Assembly (NCBI RefSeq): GCF_033100095.1 | Contig: NZ_CP136921.1 | Span: forward strand, 1,210,501 to 1,274,500 | DNA: 64,000 bases | Direction of reading: 5' to 3' | Source: Diaphorobacter limosus | GTDB taxonomy: Bacteria > Pseudomonadota > Gammaproteobacteria > Burkholderiales > Burkholderiaceae_C | Shown here: in pieces, positions 36,976-47,095 of the stretch | Numbering within the stretch: the first letter of the stretch is position 1 | How the letters are laid out: each line of letters starts with the position of its first letter | Position numbers and translations under genes: made by a program | Notes under the pieces: generated by a model | What the model was told of the DNA's origin: nothing | The model's database searches: none | Seen by the model: only the letters and a program-made list of their open reading frames with translations

Positions 36976-39246
36976 ATGAACACCCACTGCCCCGACCACC
37001 CTGCCCCGCGCACCCTGCCCCTTCTTGTGTCGCTCGCCTGCCTGGGCATGCTGGGCGCTGCGCAGGCGCAGCCAGGGCCGCAGGCCCATGCCACGCTGCC
37101 GACGGTGGTGGTCAGCAGCACCCAGAACAACCTGCTGGCCGACGACCTGCCGCTGAGCGCCGACGTCATCGAGGGCCAGAACCTGAGCGACCAGCAGACC
37201 CGCACCCTGCGCCAGGCGCTGCAGGATCTGCCCAACACCTCGGTGCGCAGCTCGCCCACGCGCCTGGCCGTCAGCGCCGGCTCGGCGGCGTTTGCGCGCG
37301 ACGGCAACATGGGCATCAACATCCGCGGCCTGGGCGGCAACCGGGTGTTGATGACGGTGGACGGCATACGCATGCCGCGCAGCTATGTGTCGCGCGCCGC
37401 CATGTTCGACCGCGAATACCTGTCGCTGGAGCTGTTCAAGCGCGTGGACGTGATCCGCGGCCCGGCCTCGGCACAGTACGGTGGCGATGGCATGGCCGGC
37501 GTGGTGAACTTCGTCACGCACGACCCGATGGACTTTCTCAAGACCGAGGAAGGCCAGGCGCCCAGGACCCTGGGCGGGCGCGTGGCCGCGGGCTGGAGCG
37601 AGGACGACCATGGCTACTACGCCGCCGGCACCGTTGCCGCCAAGGCCAGCGACAGCCTGCAGTGGATGCTGACGGCCACGGGCCGCCAGTCCCACGCACT
37701 GGACAACATGGGCAGCAACGACGCGCCCAATAGCACCCGCACCCGCCCAGACCCCACGGACAACCGCGACGCATCGGTGCTCGGCAAGGTGGTGCTGCGC
37801 CCGAGCAAGCTGCAGCGCCATGTCTTCACCTTCGAGCACACGCGCAAGACATCGGACATCGACCTGCTCTCCAGCCGCGCCGCCGGCGCGCCGGCCAGGC
37901 CCACCGATGTCCTCGATGAGTACGCCGACACACGCATCGAGCGCGACCGCCTGACCTGGGACGCGCGCTTTGGCGTCAACACCGACTGGGCCGACCACCT
38001 GCGCACGGTGGTGGCCATGCAGGACTCCAGCTCCCGCCGAGTGGGTAACAGCTTTTTGCGCAACGGCGTACACCGGGTGCGCGACAACAGCTACAAAGAG
38101 CATAGCTGGCAACTGGGTCTTCAGGCCGACAAGGTGCTGCGCCACGGCGACTGGTCACACCGCATCGTCTACGGCCTGGACCATGTGCGCAGCAAGATCA
38201 CCAACCTGTACGACGGCCAGGCGCCGCTGCCGCCCGAGAGCTTCCCGCTCAAGCGCTTTCCGGACACGCGCCAGACCAGCAGCGGGCTGTATGTACAGGA
38301 TGAGACGGTGTATGGCGACTGGACCATCACGCCCGGGTTGCGCATAGACCACTTCGCCATCGACGTGACCAGCCAGAACCTGTACTACCCGCCTGCCCCC
38401 CAGCCCGGCAAGTCGCTGTCGGGCTCCGCAGCCCTGCCCAAGCTGGGCGTGCTGTACCGTGCCACGCCCGCATGGAGTGTTTTTGGCCAGTACGCCACGG
38501 GCTACCGCGCGCCCGACGCGGGCCAGGTGAATGACCGCTTCGAGGCCGTGGCCCTGGGCGTGACCAACATCATCATCGCCAACCCCGACCTCAAGCCCGA
38601 GCGCAGCCGCGGGGTTGAGCTGGGCGTGCGCGGGCGCTTCGACCGCCTGAGCGTGGATCTGGTCGGCTTTGCCAACCGCTACTCCAACCTCATCGAAGAC
38701 GCCCGCCTGATCCAGAAAACCGCCACGCAGCAGACCTTCCAGGCCGTGAACATCGCGCGCGCGCGCATCCACGGTTTCGAGCTCAAGGGCGGCTACGACT
38801 GGGGCAGCGTCGGCCCCGGGCGACTGCACAACACCTTCGCCTATGGCCAGGCACGGGGTACCGACAAGACCACCGACCAGCCGCTGAACTCCATCACCCC
38901 GATGCAGATTGCCCTGGGCCTGCGCTACGACACCGCGCCCTGGAGCGTGTACGCCGACCTGCGCCACTACGCGGCCAAGAAGGACAAGGACATCGACCTG
39001 GTCTCCATCGGCAACAACAAGGCCGGCACCACCCAATTTGCCACGCCATCTGCCACCACGCTCGACCTGGGTGCGCAATGGCGCATCACCAAGGCCGTGC
39101 GCGTCAACCTGGCACTGAACAACCTCACCAACCGCAAATACTGGATCTGGCCCGACGTCTATGGCCAGCCGGCCGCGTCCACCACCATCGACGCCTACAC
39201 CCAGCCAGGGCGCAACGCGCGCGTATCGCTGGTGGCCGATTTCTGA
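36976..39246 (+). CDS. TonB-dependent haem/haemoglobin-type receptor
   Basis: This 756-residue outer-membrane beta-barrel receptor has a signal peptide ending AAQAQ, a TonB box-like LPTVVVSST, a plug domain (RQALQDLPNTSVRSSP, NIRGLGGNRVLMTVDGIRMPRSYVSR, RGPASAQYGGDGMAGVVNFVT) and a 22-strand barrel ending RNARVSLVADF. YATGYRAPDAGQVNDRF and NPDLKPERSRGVELGVRG are typical of the haemoglobin/transferrin receptor family, so haem or a haem protein is the likely substrate. It starts 75 bp after ccmI and may supply haem for cytochromes; the substrate itself is inference. Confidence 0.87.
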   Translation: MNTHCPDHPAPRTLPLLVSLACLGMLGAAQAQPGPQAHATLPTVVVSSTQNNLLADDLPLSADVIEGQNLSDQQTRTLRQALQDLPNTSVRSSPTRLAVSAGSAAFARDGNMGINIRGLGGNRVLMTVDGIRMPRSYVSRAAMFDREYLSLELFKRVDVIRGPASAQYGGDGMAGVVNFVTHDPMDFLKTEEGQAPRTLGGRVAAGWSEDDHGYYAAGTVAAKASDSLQWMLTATGRQSHALDNMGSNDAPNSTRTRPDPTDNRDASVLGKVVLRPSKLQRHVFTFEHTRKTSDIDLLSSRAAGAPARPTDVLDEYADTRIERDRLTWDARFGVNTDWADHLRTVVAMQDSSSRRVGNSFLRNGVHRVRDNSYKEHSWQLGLQADKVLRHGDWSHRIVYGLDHVRSKITNLYDGQAPLPPESFPLKRFPDTRQTSSGLYVQDETVYGDWTITPGLRIDHFAIDVTSQNLYYPPAPQPGKSLSGSAALPKLGVLYRATPAWSVFGQYATGYRAPDAGQVNDRFEAVALGVTNIIIANPDLKPERSRGVELGVRGRFDRLSVDLVGFANRYSNLIEDARLIQKTATQQTFQAVNIARARIHGFELKGGYDWGSVGPGRLHNTFAYGQARGTDKTTDQPLNSITPMQIALGLRYDTAPWSVYADLRHYAAKKDKDIDLVSIGNNKAGTTQFATPSATTLDLGAQWRITKAVRVNLALNNLTNRKYWIWPDVYGQPAASTTIDAYTQPGRNARVSLVADF

Positions 39247-39282
39247 CGTCGCTCCCGGGCATTGGCGCCCAATTGACCCGGG

Positions 39283-39975
39283 CTACTCGGACATGACAAA
39301 GCGGTAGCCCACGCCGGCTTCGGTCAGCAGGTGGCGCGGGCGCGACGGGTCGGCCTCGATCTTCTTACGCAGATTGGCCATGTGCACGCGCACATAGTGG
39401 CTGTCCTCGCTGTGGCCCGGGCCCCAGATGGCCTGCAGCAGTTGCAAATGCGTCAGCACGCGGCCGCCATGCTGCGCCAGATGCACCAGCAGGCGGTATT
39501 CGATGGGTGTCAGGTGCAGTGCGTCGCCGGCGTGGGTGACGCTGCGCTTGACCAGATCCACCACCACGTCGCCAAACGCAATCTGCGGCGCGCCATCGGC
39601 GGTGCGATCCTGCCAGCGGCGCAGCTGCGCGCGCACGCGCGCCAGCAGCTCGCCGGCGCCAAAGGGCTTGACCAGGTAGTCGTCGGCCCCGGCGTCCAGG
39701 GCAGCGATCTTGTCCTCTTCGCTGCTGCGCGCCGACAGCACGATCACCGGCGCCTGTGACCAGGCGCGCAGGTCGCGGATCAGGTCGATGCCGTCGCCAT
39801 CGGGCAGGCCCAGGTCCAGCACCAGCATGTCGGGGCGGCGCGTGCCGGCCTCGATCAGGCCGCGCTCAAGGCTGGCGGCCTCGAACACCTCGTAGCCCTC
39901 GGCGGCCAGGGTCAGGCGCACGAAGCGGCGGATATTGGCCTCGTCCTCGACGATCAGGATGCGTGGTTCGTTCAA
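39283..39975 (-). CDS. kdpE: response regulator KdpE
   Basis: This 230-residue OmpR-family response regulator has a receiver domain (ILIVEDEANIRRFVRL, phosphoacceptor Asp54 in LVLDLGLPDGDG, DYLVKPFGAGELLARV) and a winged-helix output domain (LTPIEYRLLVHLAQHGGRVLTH, ADPSRPRHLLTEAGVGYRF). It normally activates kdpFABC when KdpD signals potassium limitation. The start overlaps the kdpD 3' end by 4 bp. The gene is intact, but its partner kinase is broken. Confidence 0.93.
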   Translation of the reverse strand: MNEPRILIVEDEANIRRFVRLTLAAEGYEVFEAASLERGLIEAGTRRPDMLVLDLGLPDGDGIDLIRDLRAWSQAPVIVLSARSSEEDKIAALDAGADDYLVKPFGAGELLARVRAQLRRWQDRTADGAPQIAFGDVVVDLVKRSVTHAGDALHLTPIEYRLLVHLAQHGGRVLTHLQLLQAIWGPGHSEDSHYVRVHMANLRKKIEADPSRPRHLLTEAGVGYRFVMSE

Positions 39976-41988
39976 GGCATCGCATTGTCGGGCAGCACTG
40001 CCGCCTGGCTGCCATCGTCCTGCGGCGGCTCGCCGCGCGGCAAGGTGATGACGAAGCGCGCGCCCGCCACGCGCCCATCGACGATGCGGTTCTCGCCATG
40101 CATGCGGCCGCCGTGGGCCTGCACGATGGCGCGGCAGATCGCCAGGCCCACGCCGGGCGCGGCCGCCTCCTTGCTGCCGCGCTCAAACTTTTCAAACACC
40201 GCCTCCTCCCTGCCGGGCGGCAGGCCGGGGCCCTCGTCGTCCACGGTGATGCGCACGGCCTCGCCCTGCAGTTCGGCGGCAATCTGTAGCGGCGTGGCCG
40301 CCGGCGTGTACTTGACGGCGTTTTCCAGCAGGTTCACCAGCACGCACTCGAACTGGGCCGCGTCCAGGTGCAGCAGCGGCACCTCGGGGGCCAGGCGCAC
40401 CGCCACGTCGCGGCCCTGCAAACTCGGCGCGCAGGCCGGCGGTGAGCTGCCCAATCACCAGCGCCACCACCAGCATCACGGCAAAGGTGATGAGGTATTG
40501 CACGTCGCTGACGTTGAAGGACATGCGCGGCGGCACGAAGAAAAAGTCGAACATGGCCACGCCCAGCAGCGCCGCCAGCGTGGCCGGCCCGCGTCCAAAG
40601 AGCAGCGCCACGCCCACCACCGACAGCAGGAACAGCATGACGATGTTGGTCAGCTCCAGCACGCCGTGCAGCGCCCCGGCCAGCAGCGCCGCCAGGGCGC
40701 AGGCACCGGTGGCGGCGAGGTAACCCGGCCAGTACGGCTTCTTGGCCCGCGCGTCGGCAGGGCGCTGGCGCCCATGCGCTTTGGGGGGCAGCGGCACCTG
40801 CAACACATCCATGTCCGGGGTCAGGTCGGCCAGGCGCTCGGTCATCGACAGGCGCCAGCGCCTGCGCCCCTGGCGCCGGCCCAGCACCAGGCGCGAGAGG
40901 TTGTGTTCGCGCGCATAGCGCACCAGCGCCTGCGCCACGCCTATGCCCGTGGGCGTGGCCGTACGCGCGCCCAGGTCTTGCGCCAGTTTCAGCGCGCGCA
41001 GCGCCTGCTGGCGCGCCGCCGGATCGACCCGCTGCTGCGCCGGCGCATCGACGAACACCGCATGCCAGGGCAGATCGGACTGCGTGGCCAGGCGCGCCGT
41101 GCTGCGCACCACCGCCTCGCCGCCTTCACCCGGGCCGATGCAGGCCAGCAGCGCATCGCGCGTGGCCCATACCGGCTGGCCCAGCGCGCCGCCCTGGGCC
41201 GCGCGGCGCCAGTCCTGCATCTGCGTGTCCACCCGGTCGGCGGTGCGGCGCAGCGCCAGCTCGCGCAGCGCGATCAGGTTGCCCTTGCGAAAGAAATTGG
41301 CCGCCGCCTGCTGCGCCTGCTCCGGCACATAGACCTTGCCCGCGGCCAGCCGCGCCAGCAGCTCATCGGGCGGCAGATCCACCACCACCTCCTCCTCGGC
41401 GGCGTCGAACAGGGTGTCGGGCACCGTCTCCCAGACGCGCACGCCGGTGATGCCGCCAACCACGTCGTTCAGGCCCTCCAGGTGCTGCACGTTCATCGTG
41501 CTCCAGACGTCGATGCCGGCGGCGAGCAGATCCTGCACGTCCTGCCAGCGCTTGGGGTGGCGCGAGCCCGGGGCATTGCTGTGCGCCAGTTCGTCGAGCA
41601 GCACCAGCGGCGGCTCGGCCTGGACCCCACTCGCCCCACCCGCGTGGGCAGCGCCAAAGGCCAGCGCCGCGTCCAGGTCGAACTCCTTGAGCACGCGATC
41701 GCGGTAGGGCACCTCCTTGAGCGCCAACAGCGGCAGACCGGCCAGCAGCGCCTCGGTCTCGGCGCGACCATGGGTTTCCACCAGGCCGACGACCAGGCTG
41801 CTCCCCTGCGCCCGCGCCGCGTGGGCGGCGCTGAGCATGGCGTAGGTCTTGCCCACACCGGCCGATGCGCCAAAGAAAATCTTCAAACGCCCGCGCCGCG
41901 CCTGCGCCTCCTGCTGCTGCACGCGCGCCAGCAGTGCGTCGGGGTCGGGGCGCAGGTCGTCGGCGTCAACGGGGTGGGTGCTGGTCAT
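39972..41988 (-). pseudogene. kdpD: kdpD sensor kinase, deleted and frameshifted
   Basis: The frame from 41988 encodes the KdpD N-terminus: the Walker-like GRLKIFFGASAGVGKTYAML, the universal-stress domain and the four membrane helices up to VIGQLTAGLR. It then leaves frame at about 40420-40434. The kinase end continues in another frame (PSLQGRDVAVRLAPE, NLLENAVKYTP, GPGLPPGRE) to 39972. Compared with normal KdpD (about 900 residues), around 230 residues are missing, including the GAF-like and HisKA regions with the phosphorylated His. The gene can no longer make a working kinase unless the break is an assembly error. Confidence 0.85.
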
Positions 41989-42130
41989 GGTCTATGGTAT
42001 GCGCGACTTCATTGCCTGCGCGGGCATCGCTGCGCCTGCGCACCAGCCAACGCGCCAGCGCCAGCGGCAGCACGACCACCGCCAGCGCCAATGCGGCGGC
42101 CAGCATGTCACGCCAGCTCTGCATATCCAT
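41966..42130 (-). CDS. small membrane protein between kdpB and kdpD
   Basis: A 54-residue frame starts MDMQSWRDMLAAALALAV with AAGGAG seven bases upstream of the ATG and overlaps the kdpD start by 23 bp. It has one predicted membrane helix (MLAAALALAVVVLPLALA) followed by a basic segment (RWLVRRRSDAR). I recognise no family. Its place inside the operon, strong ribosome site and overlap favour a real gene, possibly a small regulator or accessory subunit of Kdp. Confidence 0.5.
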   Translation of the reverse strand: MDMQSWRDMLAAALALAVVVLPLALARWLVRRRSDARAGNEVAHTIDHDQHPPR

Positions 42131-42144
42131 GGCACGCTCCTTTT

Positions 42145-42192
42145 CACTATTTGTTTAATAGCTGCTTGCGCTTGCTACACAAGGCCTAGAGC
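42145..42192 (+). repeat. dispersed AGCTGCTTGCGCTTG repeat
   Basis: AATAGCTGCTTGCGCTTGCTAC and the trailing AAGGCCTAGAGCC match the family consensus. The stop codon and last residues of kdpB lie within it. Confidence 0.65.
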
Positions 42193-44274
42193 CAAAAAAA
42201 GCACATCAATCAGCTTGATGCCGACAAAGGGCACGGCCAGCCCGCCCAGGCCATAGAGCAACAGGTTGCGCCGCAACAGCGCCGCCGCGCCCACGGCGTG
42301 GTACTTCACGCCCTTGAGCGCCAGCGGGATCAGAAAGACGATGATCAGCGCGTTGAAGATCACCGCCGACAGAATCGCCGAGGACGGGCTGGCCAGCCCC
42401 ATGACGTTGAGCGCGGCCAGCTGCGGGTAGGTGCCGATGAAGGCCGCCGGGATGATGGCGAAGTACTTGGCGACGTCGTTGGCGATGCTGAAGGTGGTGA
42501 GCGAGCCGCGCGTCATCAGCATCAGCTTGCCGGTCTCGACGATCTCGATCAGCTTGGTGGGGTTGCTGTCCAGGTCCACCATGTTGCCGGCCTCTTTTGC
42601 CGCCTGGGTGCCGGTGTTCATGGCCACGGCCACGTCGGCCTGGGCCAGCGCCGGGGCGTCGTTGGTGCCGTCGCCCGTCATGGCCACCAGCTGGCCGCGC
42701 GCCTGGTAGTCGCGGATCAGCGCGAGTTTTGCTTCAGGCGTGGCCTCGGCCAGGAAATCATCGACACCGGCCTCGGCGGCGATGGCCGCGGCGGTGAGGC
42801 GGTTGTCGCCGGTGATCATCACCGTCTTGATGCCCATGCGGCGCAGCTCGGCAAAGCGCTCCTTGATGCCGCCCTTGACGATGTCCTTGAGCTCCACCAC
42901 GCCCAGCGCACGCGCGCCTTCGGCCACCACCAGCGGCGTGGCGCCCCGGCGCGAGACCTCCTCGACGGCCTGTTGCAGCTCGGCCGGAAAACTGCCGCCC
43001 AGCGACTCGACATGGCGGCGCACGGCATCAAACGCGCCCTTGCGGATCACGCGCCCGCCCGCCAGATCGACACCGCTCATGCGCGTCTGCGCCGTGAAGT
43101 GCACAAACTGCGCGCCCAGCTTTTCCACGTCGCGCTCGCGCAGGTTGAACTTTTACTTGGCCAGCACGACGATGCTGCAGCCCTCGGGCGTTTCGTCGGC
43201 CAGCGAGGCGAGTTGCGCCGCATCCGCCAGCTGCTGCTCGCTCACGCCGCGCGCCGGGATGAAGTGGCTGGCCTGGCGGTTGCCCAGGGTGATGGTGCCG
43301 GTCTTGTCCAGCAGCAGCACATCCACGTCGCCGGCGGCCTCGACCGCGCGGCCCGAGGTGGCGATCACATTGGCCTGCATCATGCGGCTCATGCCGGCCA
43401 CGCCGATGGCCGACAGCAGGCCGCCGATGGTCGTCGGTATCAGGCACACCAAGAGCGCCACCAGCACCGTCATGCTGACCACGCTGCCCGTACCGGCCTG
43501 GTCCACGGCAAAGCTGGAGTACGGCCACAGCGTGACGATGACCAGCAGGAAGACCAAGGTCAGGCCCACCAGCAGGATGGTGAGCGCGATCTCGTTGGGC
43601 GTCTTTTTGCGGCTGGCGTTCTCCACCATGGCGATCATGCGATCGACGAAGGTCTCGCCCGGGTTCGCCGCCACGCGCAGCACGATCCAGTCCGACAGCA
43701 CGTGCGTGCCGCCGGTCACCGCCGAAAAGTCCCCGCCCGACTCGCGGATCACCGGCGCCGATTCGCCGGTGATGGCCGACTCGTCCACCGATGCCACGCC
43801 GTCGATCACCTCGCCGTCGGCCGGGATCACGTCGCCGGCCTCGACCAGCACGATGTCGCCCTTGCGCAGGCTGTCGGCCTCCAGGGGCGTCCAACTCAGC
43901 TCGCTGCGTGCGTGCGCGGCTTCGTAGGGGCCGGCCTTGAGCTTCTTCGCCCAGGTCTGTTTTTTCAGCCCACGCAAGGACGCGGCCTGCGCCTTGCTGC
44001 GACCCTCGGCCAGCGCCTAGGCAAAGTTGGCGAACAGCACGGTGAACCACAGCCACAGCGCAATCGCCAGGATGAAGCCGGCCGGCGCCTCGCCCGCGCC
44101 GCCCAGCGCCTGGATGAACAGCACGCTGGTGAGGATGGAGCCCAGATAGACCACGAACATCACCGGGTTGCGCCACTGCGCCCGGGGGCTGAGCTTGCGC
44201 AGCGCATCGCGCAGCGCCTGGCCGGCCAGGTCGCGATCGAACAGCGGCAGCGTTTTCTTGTCGTTCATGTTCAC
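42175..44274 (-). pseudogene. kdpB: kdpB potassium-transporting ATPase, two nonsense codons
   Basis: The continuous frame encodes a P-type ATPase of about 699 residues: start [18 protein letters not shown], phosphorylation site [13 protein letters not shown], hinge [24 protein letters not shown] and end VLFLALGLV. Two in-frame stops interrupt it: TAG at 44017-44019, after FTVLFANFA, where relatives have Glu (ANFAEALAEG), and TAA at 43153-43155, after VVLAK, where relatives have Glu (AKEKFN). Both are Glu-to-stop single-base changes (GAG to TAG, GAA to TAA). All other motifs are intact, so inactivation looks recent, or the changes are sequencing errors. The start overlaps the kdpC stop. Confidence 0.88.
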
Positions 44275-44942
44275 TCCTTGCCGGCCTTGAGGGCATCGAG
44301 CGCCAGGTTCAGGCGCAGCACGTTCACGCGCGGCTCGCCCAACAGGCCGAGCACACGCCCTTCGGTGTGCTGCTGCACCAGCTGCTGCGCCCGTGCCACA
44401 GCCAGGCCACGCGCCTGAGCCACGCGCGCGGCTTGCAGCTGCGCGTTGGCCAGCGAGATATGGGGGTCAAGCCCCGAGGCCGAGGCCGTCACCGCATCCA
44501 CCGGCACGCTGGCGTCCTGAGCCAAGCCATTGGCCTGGCGATAAGCGGCCACGCGCTGCTGCACGTTGGCGATCAGCGCCGGATTCGTCGGCCCCTGGTT
44601 GCTGCCCAGCGACGCGGCGGCGTTGTAGGGCGCGGCCACGCTCTTGCTGGCGTCCTGCGCATCGGGCGCGGTGGTGGCGCTGGGGCGCGGGTGAAAGTAG
44701 GCCGCGCCCTCAAACCATTGGCCGATGAGGGCGGAGCCGACCACCGCGCCGCCGCGCTCGACCAGGCTGCCATTGGCCTGCTGCGGCAGCACCAGCTGCG
44801 CCACGCCGGTGGTGGCCAGCGGATAGGCCACGCCGGTGATGAGCAGCACGAACAAGGCGCCGCGCAGGCAAGGCCCCAGCAAGCCCCGCAGCGGCGAGGC
44901 CGTGGCCGGCAGCGCTGGGACGGAAAGAGGTACGGTATTCAT
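44271..44942 (-). CDS. kdpC: potassium-transporting ATPase subunit C
   Basis: KdpC is a single-span accessory subunit with a large periplasmic domain that increases ATP affinity of KdpB. The 223-residue protein has the helix [43 protein letters not shown], and the end segment [25 protein letters not shown] and [16 protein letters not shown]. The ATG at 44942 was chosen over a longer frame that runs through the intergenic repeat. It precedes kdpB here, whereas in the usual order it follows kdpB. Its stop overlaps the kdpB ATG. Confidence 0.92.
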   Translation of the reverse strand: MNTVPLSVPALPATASPLRGLLGPCLRGALFVLLITGVAYPLATTGVAQLVLPQQANGSLVERGGAVVGSALIGQWFEGAAYFHPRPSATTAPDAQDASKSVAAPYNAAASLGSNQGPTNPALIANVQQRVAAYRQANGLAQDASVPVDAVTASASGLDPHISLANAQLQAARVAQARGLAVARAQQLVQQHTEGRVLGLLGEPRVNVLRLNLALDALKAGKE

Positions 44943-45009
44943 GAAGCTTCTCCCTGATCGCCTTGCGGACAAGCTAACGTTTTCGATAGCACGCCACGCT
45001 TGTGTGGCG

Positions 45010-45135
45010 CCGGTCTTAACTCCCTCGCCCCCTTGGGGGAGAGGGTGGGGGTGAGGGGGTAATTGGGAGCCGTGCCCACCGCTACCCCCCTCACCCCTGC
45101 CCTCTCCCGCCAGCGGGAGAGGGAGAAACAGCCGA
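45010..45135. repeat. double-hairpin intergenic repeat, copy 2
   Basis: This is the near-identical partner of 11240-11360: a hairpin around CGCCCCCTTGGGGGAGAGGG, a short spacer, and an inverted hairpin around CCCTCTCCCGCCAGCGGGAG. It fills the 250-bp gap between kdpA and kdpC, the place where kdpB is normally found. Confidence 0.7.
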
Positions 45136-45194
45136 AAAGCCATGCTGATGCCGCCGAACACGCTATAAAAAACGAATGCATCCTCAATCCCTGT

Positions 45195-46889
45195 TCAGGG
45201 TTGCAGCATCTGCAGCTGCTCCACCACCGGACCCAAGGCCAGGGCCGGCAAAAAGGTCAGGCCACCCACCACCAGCACCACGAACACCAAGAGGCCCATG
45301 AACAGCAGCGTGGCCGTAGGGAAGGTGCCCGGGCCATCAGCCACGGTCTTCTTGGCCGCCAGCGACCCGGCCACGGCCAGCATGGGCAGCAGCGTCAGGT
45401 AGCGGCCCACCAGCATGGCCAGGCCTATGGTGGTGTTGAAGAACGGCGTGTTGGCATTCAACCCGGCAAAGGCCGAGCCGTTGTTCGCCGTGCCCGAGGT
45501 GTAGGCGTAGAGCACCTCCGAAAAGCCGTGCGCGCCGGGGTTGGCCAGGCTCGCCGCCGTATCCGGCCACAGGCTGGCCAGGGCGGTAAAGCCCAAGATG
45601 GAGGCCGGGTGCGCCAGCACCGACAGCATCACCAGCTTGATCTCGCGCGCCTCGATCTTCTTGCCCAAAAATTCGGGCGTGCGGCCGATCATCATGCCGG
45701 CCAAAAACACGGTGAGGATGGCGTACTGGATCAGGTTGATGAAGCCCACGCCGTCGCCGCCGAAGACGCAGTTGAGCATCATCTGCGCCAGCGGCACGAA
45801 GCCGCCCATGGGCGTGCGCGAGTCGTGCATGGCGTTGACCGAGCCGGTGGTGGCCGCCGTGGTCGTCGCCACGAACAGCGCCGTGTCGGCAATGCCAAAG
45901 CGCAGCTCCTTGCCCTCCAGGTTGCCGCCGGGCTGGGCGCTGCTCATGACCTGATCGGCCCCGGCGCGCGCCAGCAGCGGGTTGCCCGCCTGCTCGGCGC
46001 CAAAGACCAGCGCCAGAAAGCCGATGAACATCACCAGGAGGGCGCCGAAGAACACCCAACCCTGCTTCCTGCGCGCCAGCATCAGCCCAAAGGTCACCGT
46101 CAGCGCCGACGGAATCAGCAGCATGGACAGGATGTGCAGCACATTGCTCAAAGGCGTCGGGTTCTCGAACGGGTGCGCGGCGTTCATGCTGAAGAAACCG
46201 CCGCCGTTGGTGCCGATGTGCTTGATGGTCTCGAAGCTGGCCACCGGGCCCAGAATGATTTGCTGCTGCGCGCCTTCGAGCGTGGTCGCCACCACATCGC
46301 TGGCCAGGGTCTGCGGCATGCCCTGCCAGACATAGACCAGCGCCATGACAAAGCACAGCGGCAGCATCACGCGCCACAGCACGCGCATGAAGTCCACCCA
46401 GTAGTTGCCCATGTCCTGGCTGCTGGCGCGCGCCAGCGCCCGGATGAAGCCGCCCGCTGCCGCCACGCACGCCGTGGCGCCGCAGAACATCAGAAACGTG
46501 ATGGCCAGCATCTGCGTGGCGTTGGACAGGCTGCCCTCGCCGCCATAGGACTGCCAGTTGGTGTTGGTGATGAAGGAGGCCGCGGTGTTGAAGGCCAGAT
46601 CGGGCGCCTGCGCCGCGTTGCCCAGATCGTTCAGCGGCAGCCAGCCCTGCAGGCGCAGCAGCAGATAACCCAGCAGCATCATGGCGGCGTTGGACAGCAG
46701 CAGCGCCAGGCCGTAGCGCGCCCAGCCCATGCGCTCGGCCAGGTCCACGCCCAGGGCGCGGTAGGACAGGCGCTCCACGGCCCAATGCCCGCTGCCCTCA
46801 AAGCAGCGCGCCAGCCAGTGGCCCATGAGCAGCGCCAGCCCGGTCATGAGGGCCAGCACCAGGGTGAATTCGAGGGTGATGAGTTCCAT
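45195..46889 (-). CDS. kdpA: potassium-transporting ATPase subunit A
   Basis: KdpA is the K+-selective channel-like subunit of the Kdp pump. The 564-residue protein has ten-odd helices and the four selectivity-filter-like repeats, visible as [64 protein letters not shown] and [20 protein letters not shown]. The frame is complete. The product would be non-functional without KdpB. It is preceded by a small GTG-initiated ORF and kdpF. Confidence 0.94.
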   Translation of the reverse strand: MELITLEFTLVLALMTGLALLMGHWLARCFEGSGHWAVERLSYRALGVDLAERMGWARYGLALLLSNAAMMLLGYLLLRLQGWLPLNDLGNAAQAPDLAFNTAASFITNTNWQSYGGEGSLSNATQMLAITFLMFCGATACVAAAGGFIRALARASSQDMGNYWVDFMRVLWRVMLPLCFVMALVYVWQGMPQTLASDVVATTLEGAQQQIILGPVASFETIKHIGTNGGGFFSMNAAHPFENPTPLSNVLHILSMLLIPSALTVTFGLMLARRKQGWVFFGALLVMFIGFLALVFGAEQAGNPLLARAGADQVMSSAQPGGNLEGKELRFGIADTALFVATTTAATTGSVNAMHDSRTPMGGFVPLAQMMLNCVFGGDGVGFINLIQYAILTVFLAGMMIGRTPEFLGKKIEAREIKLVMLSVLAHPASILGFTALASLWPDTAASLANPGAHGFSEVLYAYTSGTANNGSAFAGLNANTPFFNTTIGLAMLVGRYLTLLPMLAVAGSLAAKKTVADGPGTFPTATLLFMGLLVFVVLVVGGLTFLPALALGPVVEQLQMLQP

Positions 46890-46898
46890 GGCACCCCC

Positions 46899-46982
46899 TC
46901 ACAGCCGCCGCAGGGCGAGCACCAGTGCCGCCGTGGCGCAGAAGAACAGGGCCGACAGGCCGATGAACAGAAGGTCTTGCAC
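46899..46982 (-). CDS. small single-helix protein between kdpF and kdpA
   Basis: This 27-residue frame starts with GTG, with GGAGG seven bases upstream. The peptide (V)QDLLFIGLSALFFCATAA then LVLALRRL is one transmembrane helix with a basic C-terminus. Short membrane peptides of this style occur next to kdpF in other bacteria, as far as I recall, but their role is not known to me. The strong ribosome site and tight spacing (9 bp to the kdpA start) support translation. Confidence 0.55.
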   Translation of the reverse strand: MQDLLFIGLSALFFCATAALVLALRRL

Positions 46983-46996
46983 AGGGCGCCTCCGGT

Positions 46997-47095
46997 TCAA
47001 AAGTTCTCGGGCCGCAGCAAGGCGTAGCCCAGGTACACGAAGAGCCCCAGCGCCAAGGCGCCGGCCAGGGCATGGATCAGGGTCAGGCCGGTCAT
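46997..47095 (-). CDS. kdpF: potassium-transporting ATPase subunit F
   Basis: KdpF is a 32-residue, one-helix lipid-like stabiliser of the KdpABC complex. The sequence MTGLTLIHALAGALALGLFV ending YLGYALLRPENF matches the family pattern ALxxFxYLxYALLRPExF. The ATG overlaps the stop of a 15-codon upstream ORF (47092-47139). Confidence 0.85.
   Translation of the reverse strand: MTGLTLIHALAGALALGLFVYLGYALLRPENF

Noticed and set aside
36121..38145. Minus-strand frame of 674 codons over ccmI and the TonB receptor
   Set aside because: Crosses two well-supported genes and shows only Ala/Val/Gln/His-rich antisense composition.
39972..41988. Programmed frameshift in kdpD
   Set aside because: The frame change coincides with a loss of about 230 conserved residues, so it is a deletion and not a slippage site.
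42175..44274. Programmed stop-codon read-through in kdpB
   Set aside because: Two different stop codons at two sites with no flanking recoding signal, and kdpD in the same operon is also broken; mutation or sequencing error is simpler.
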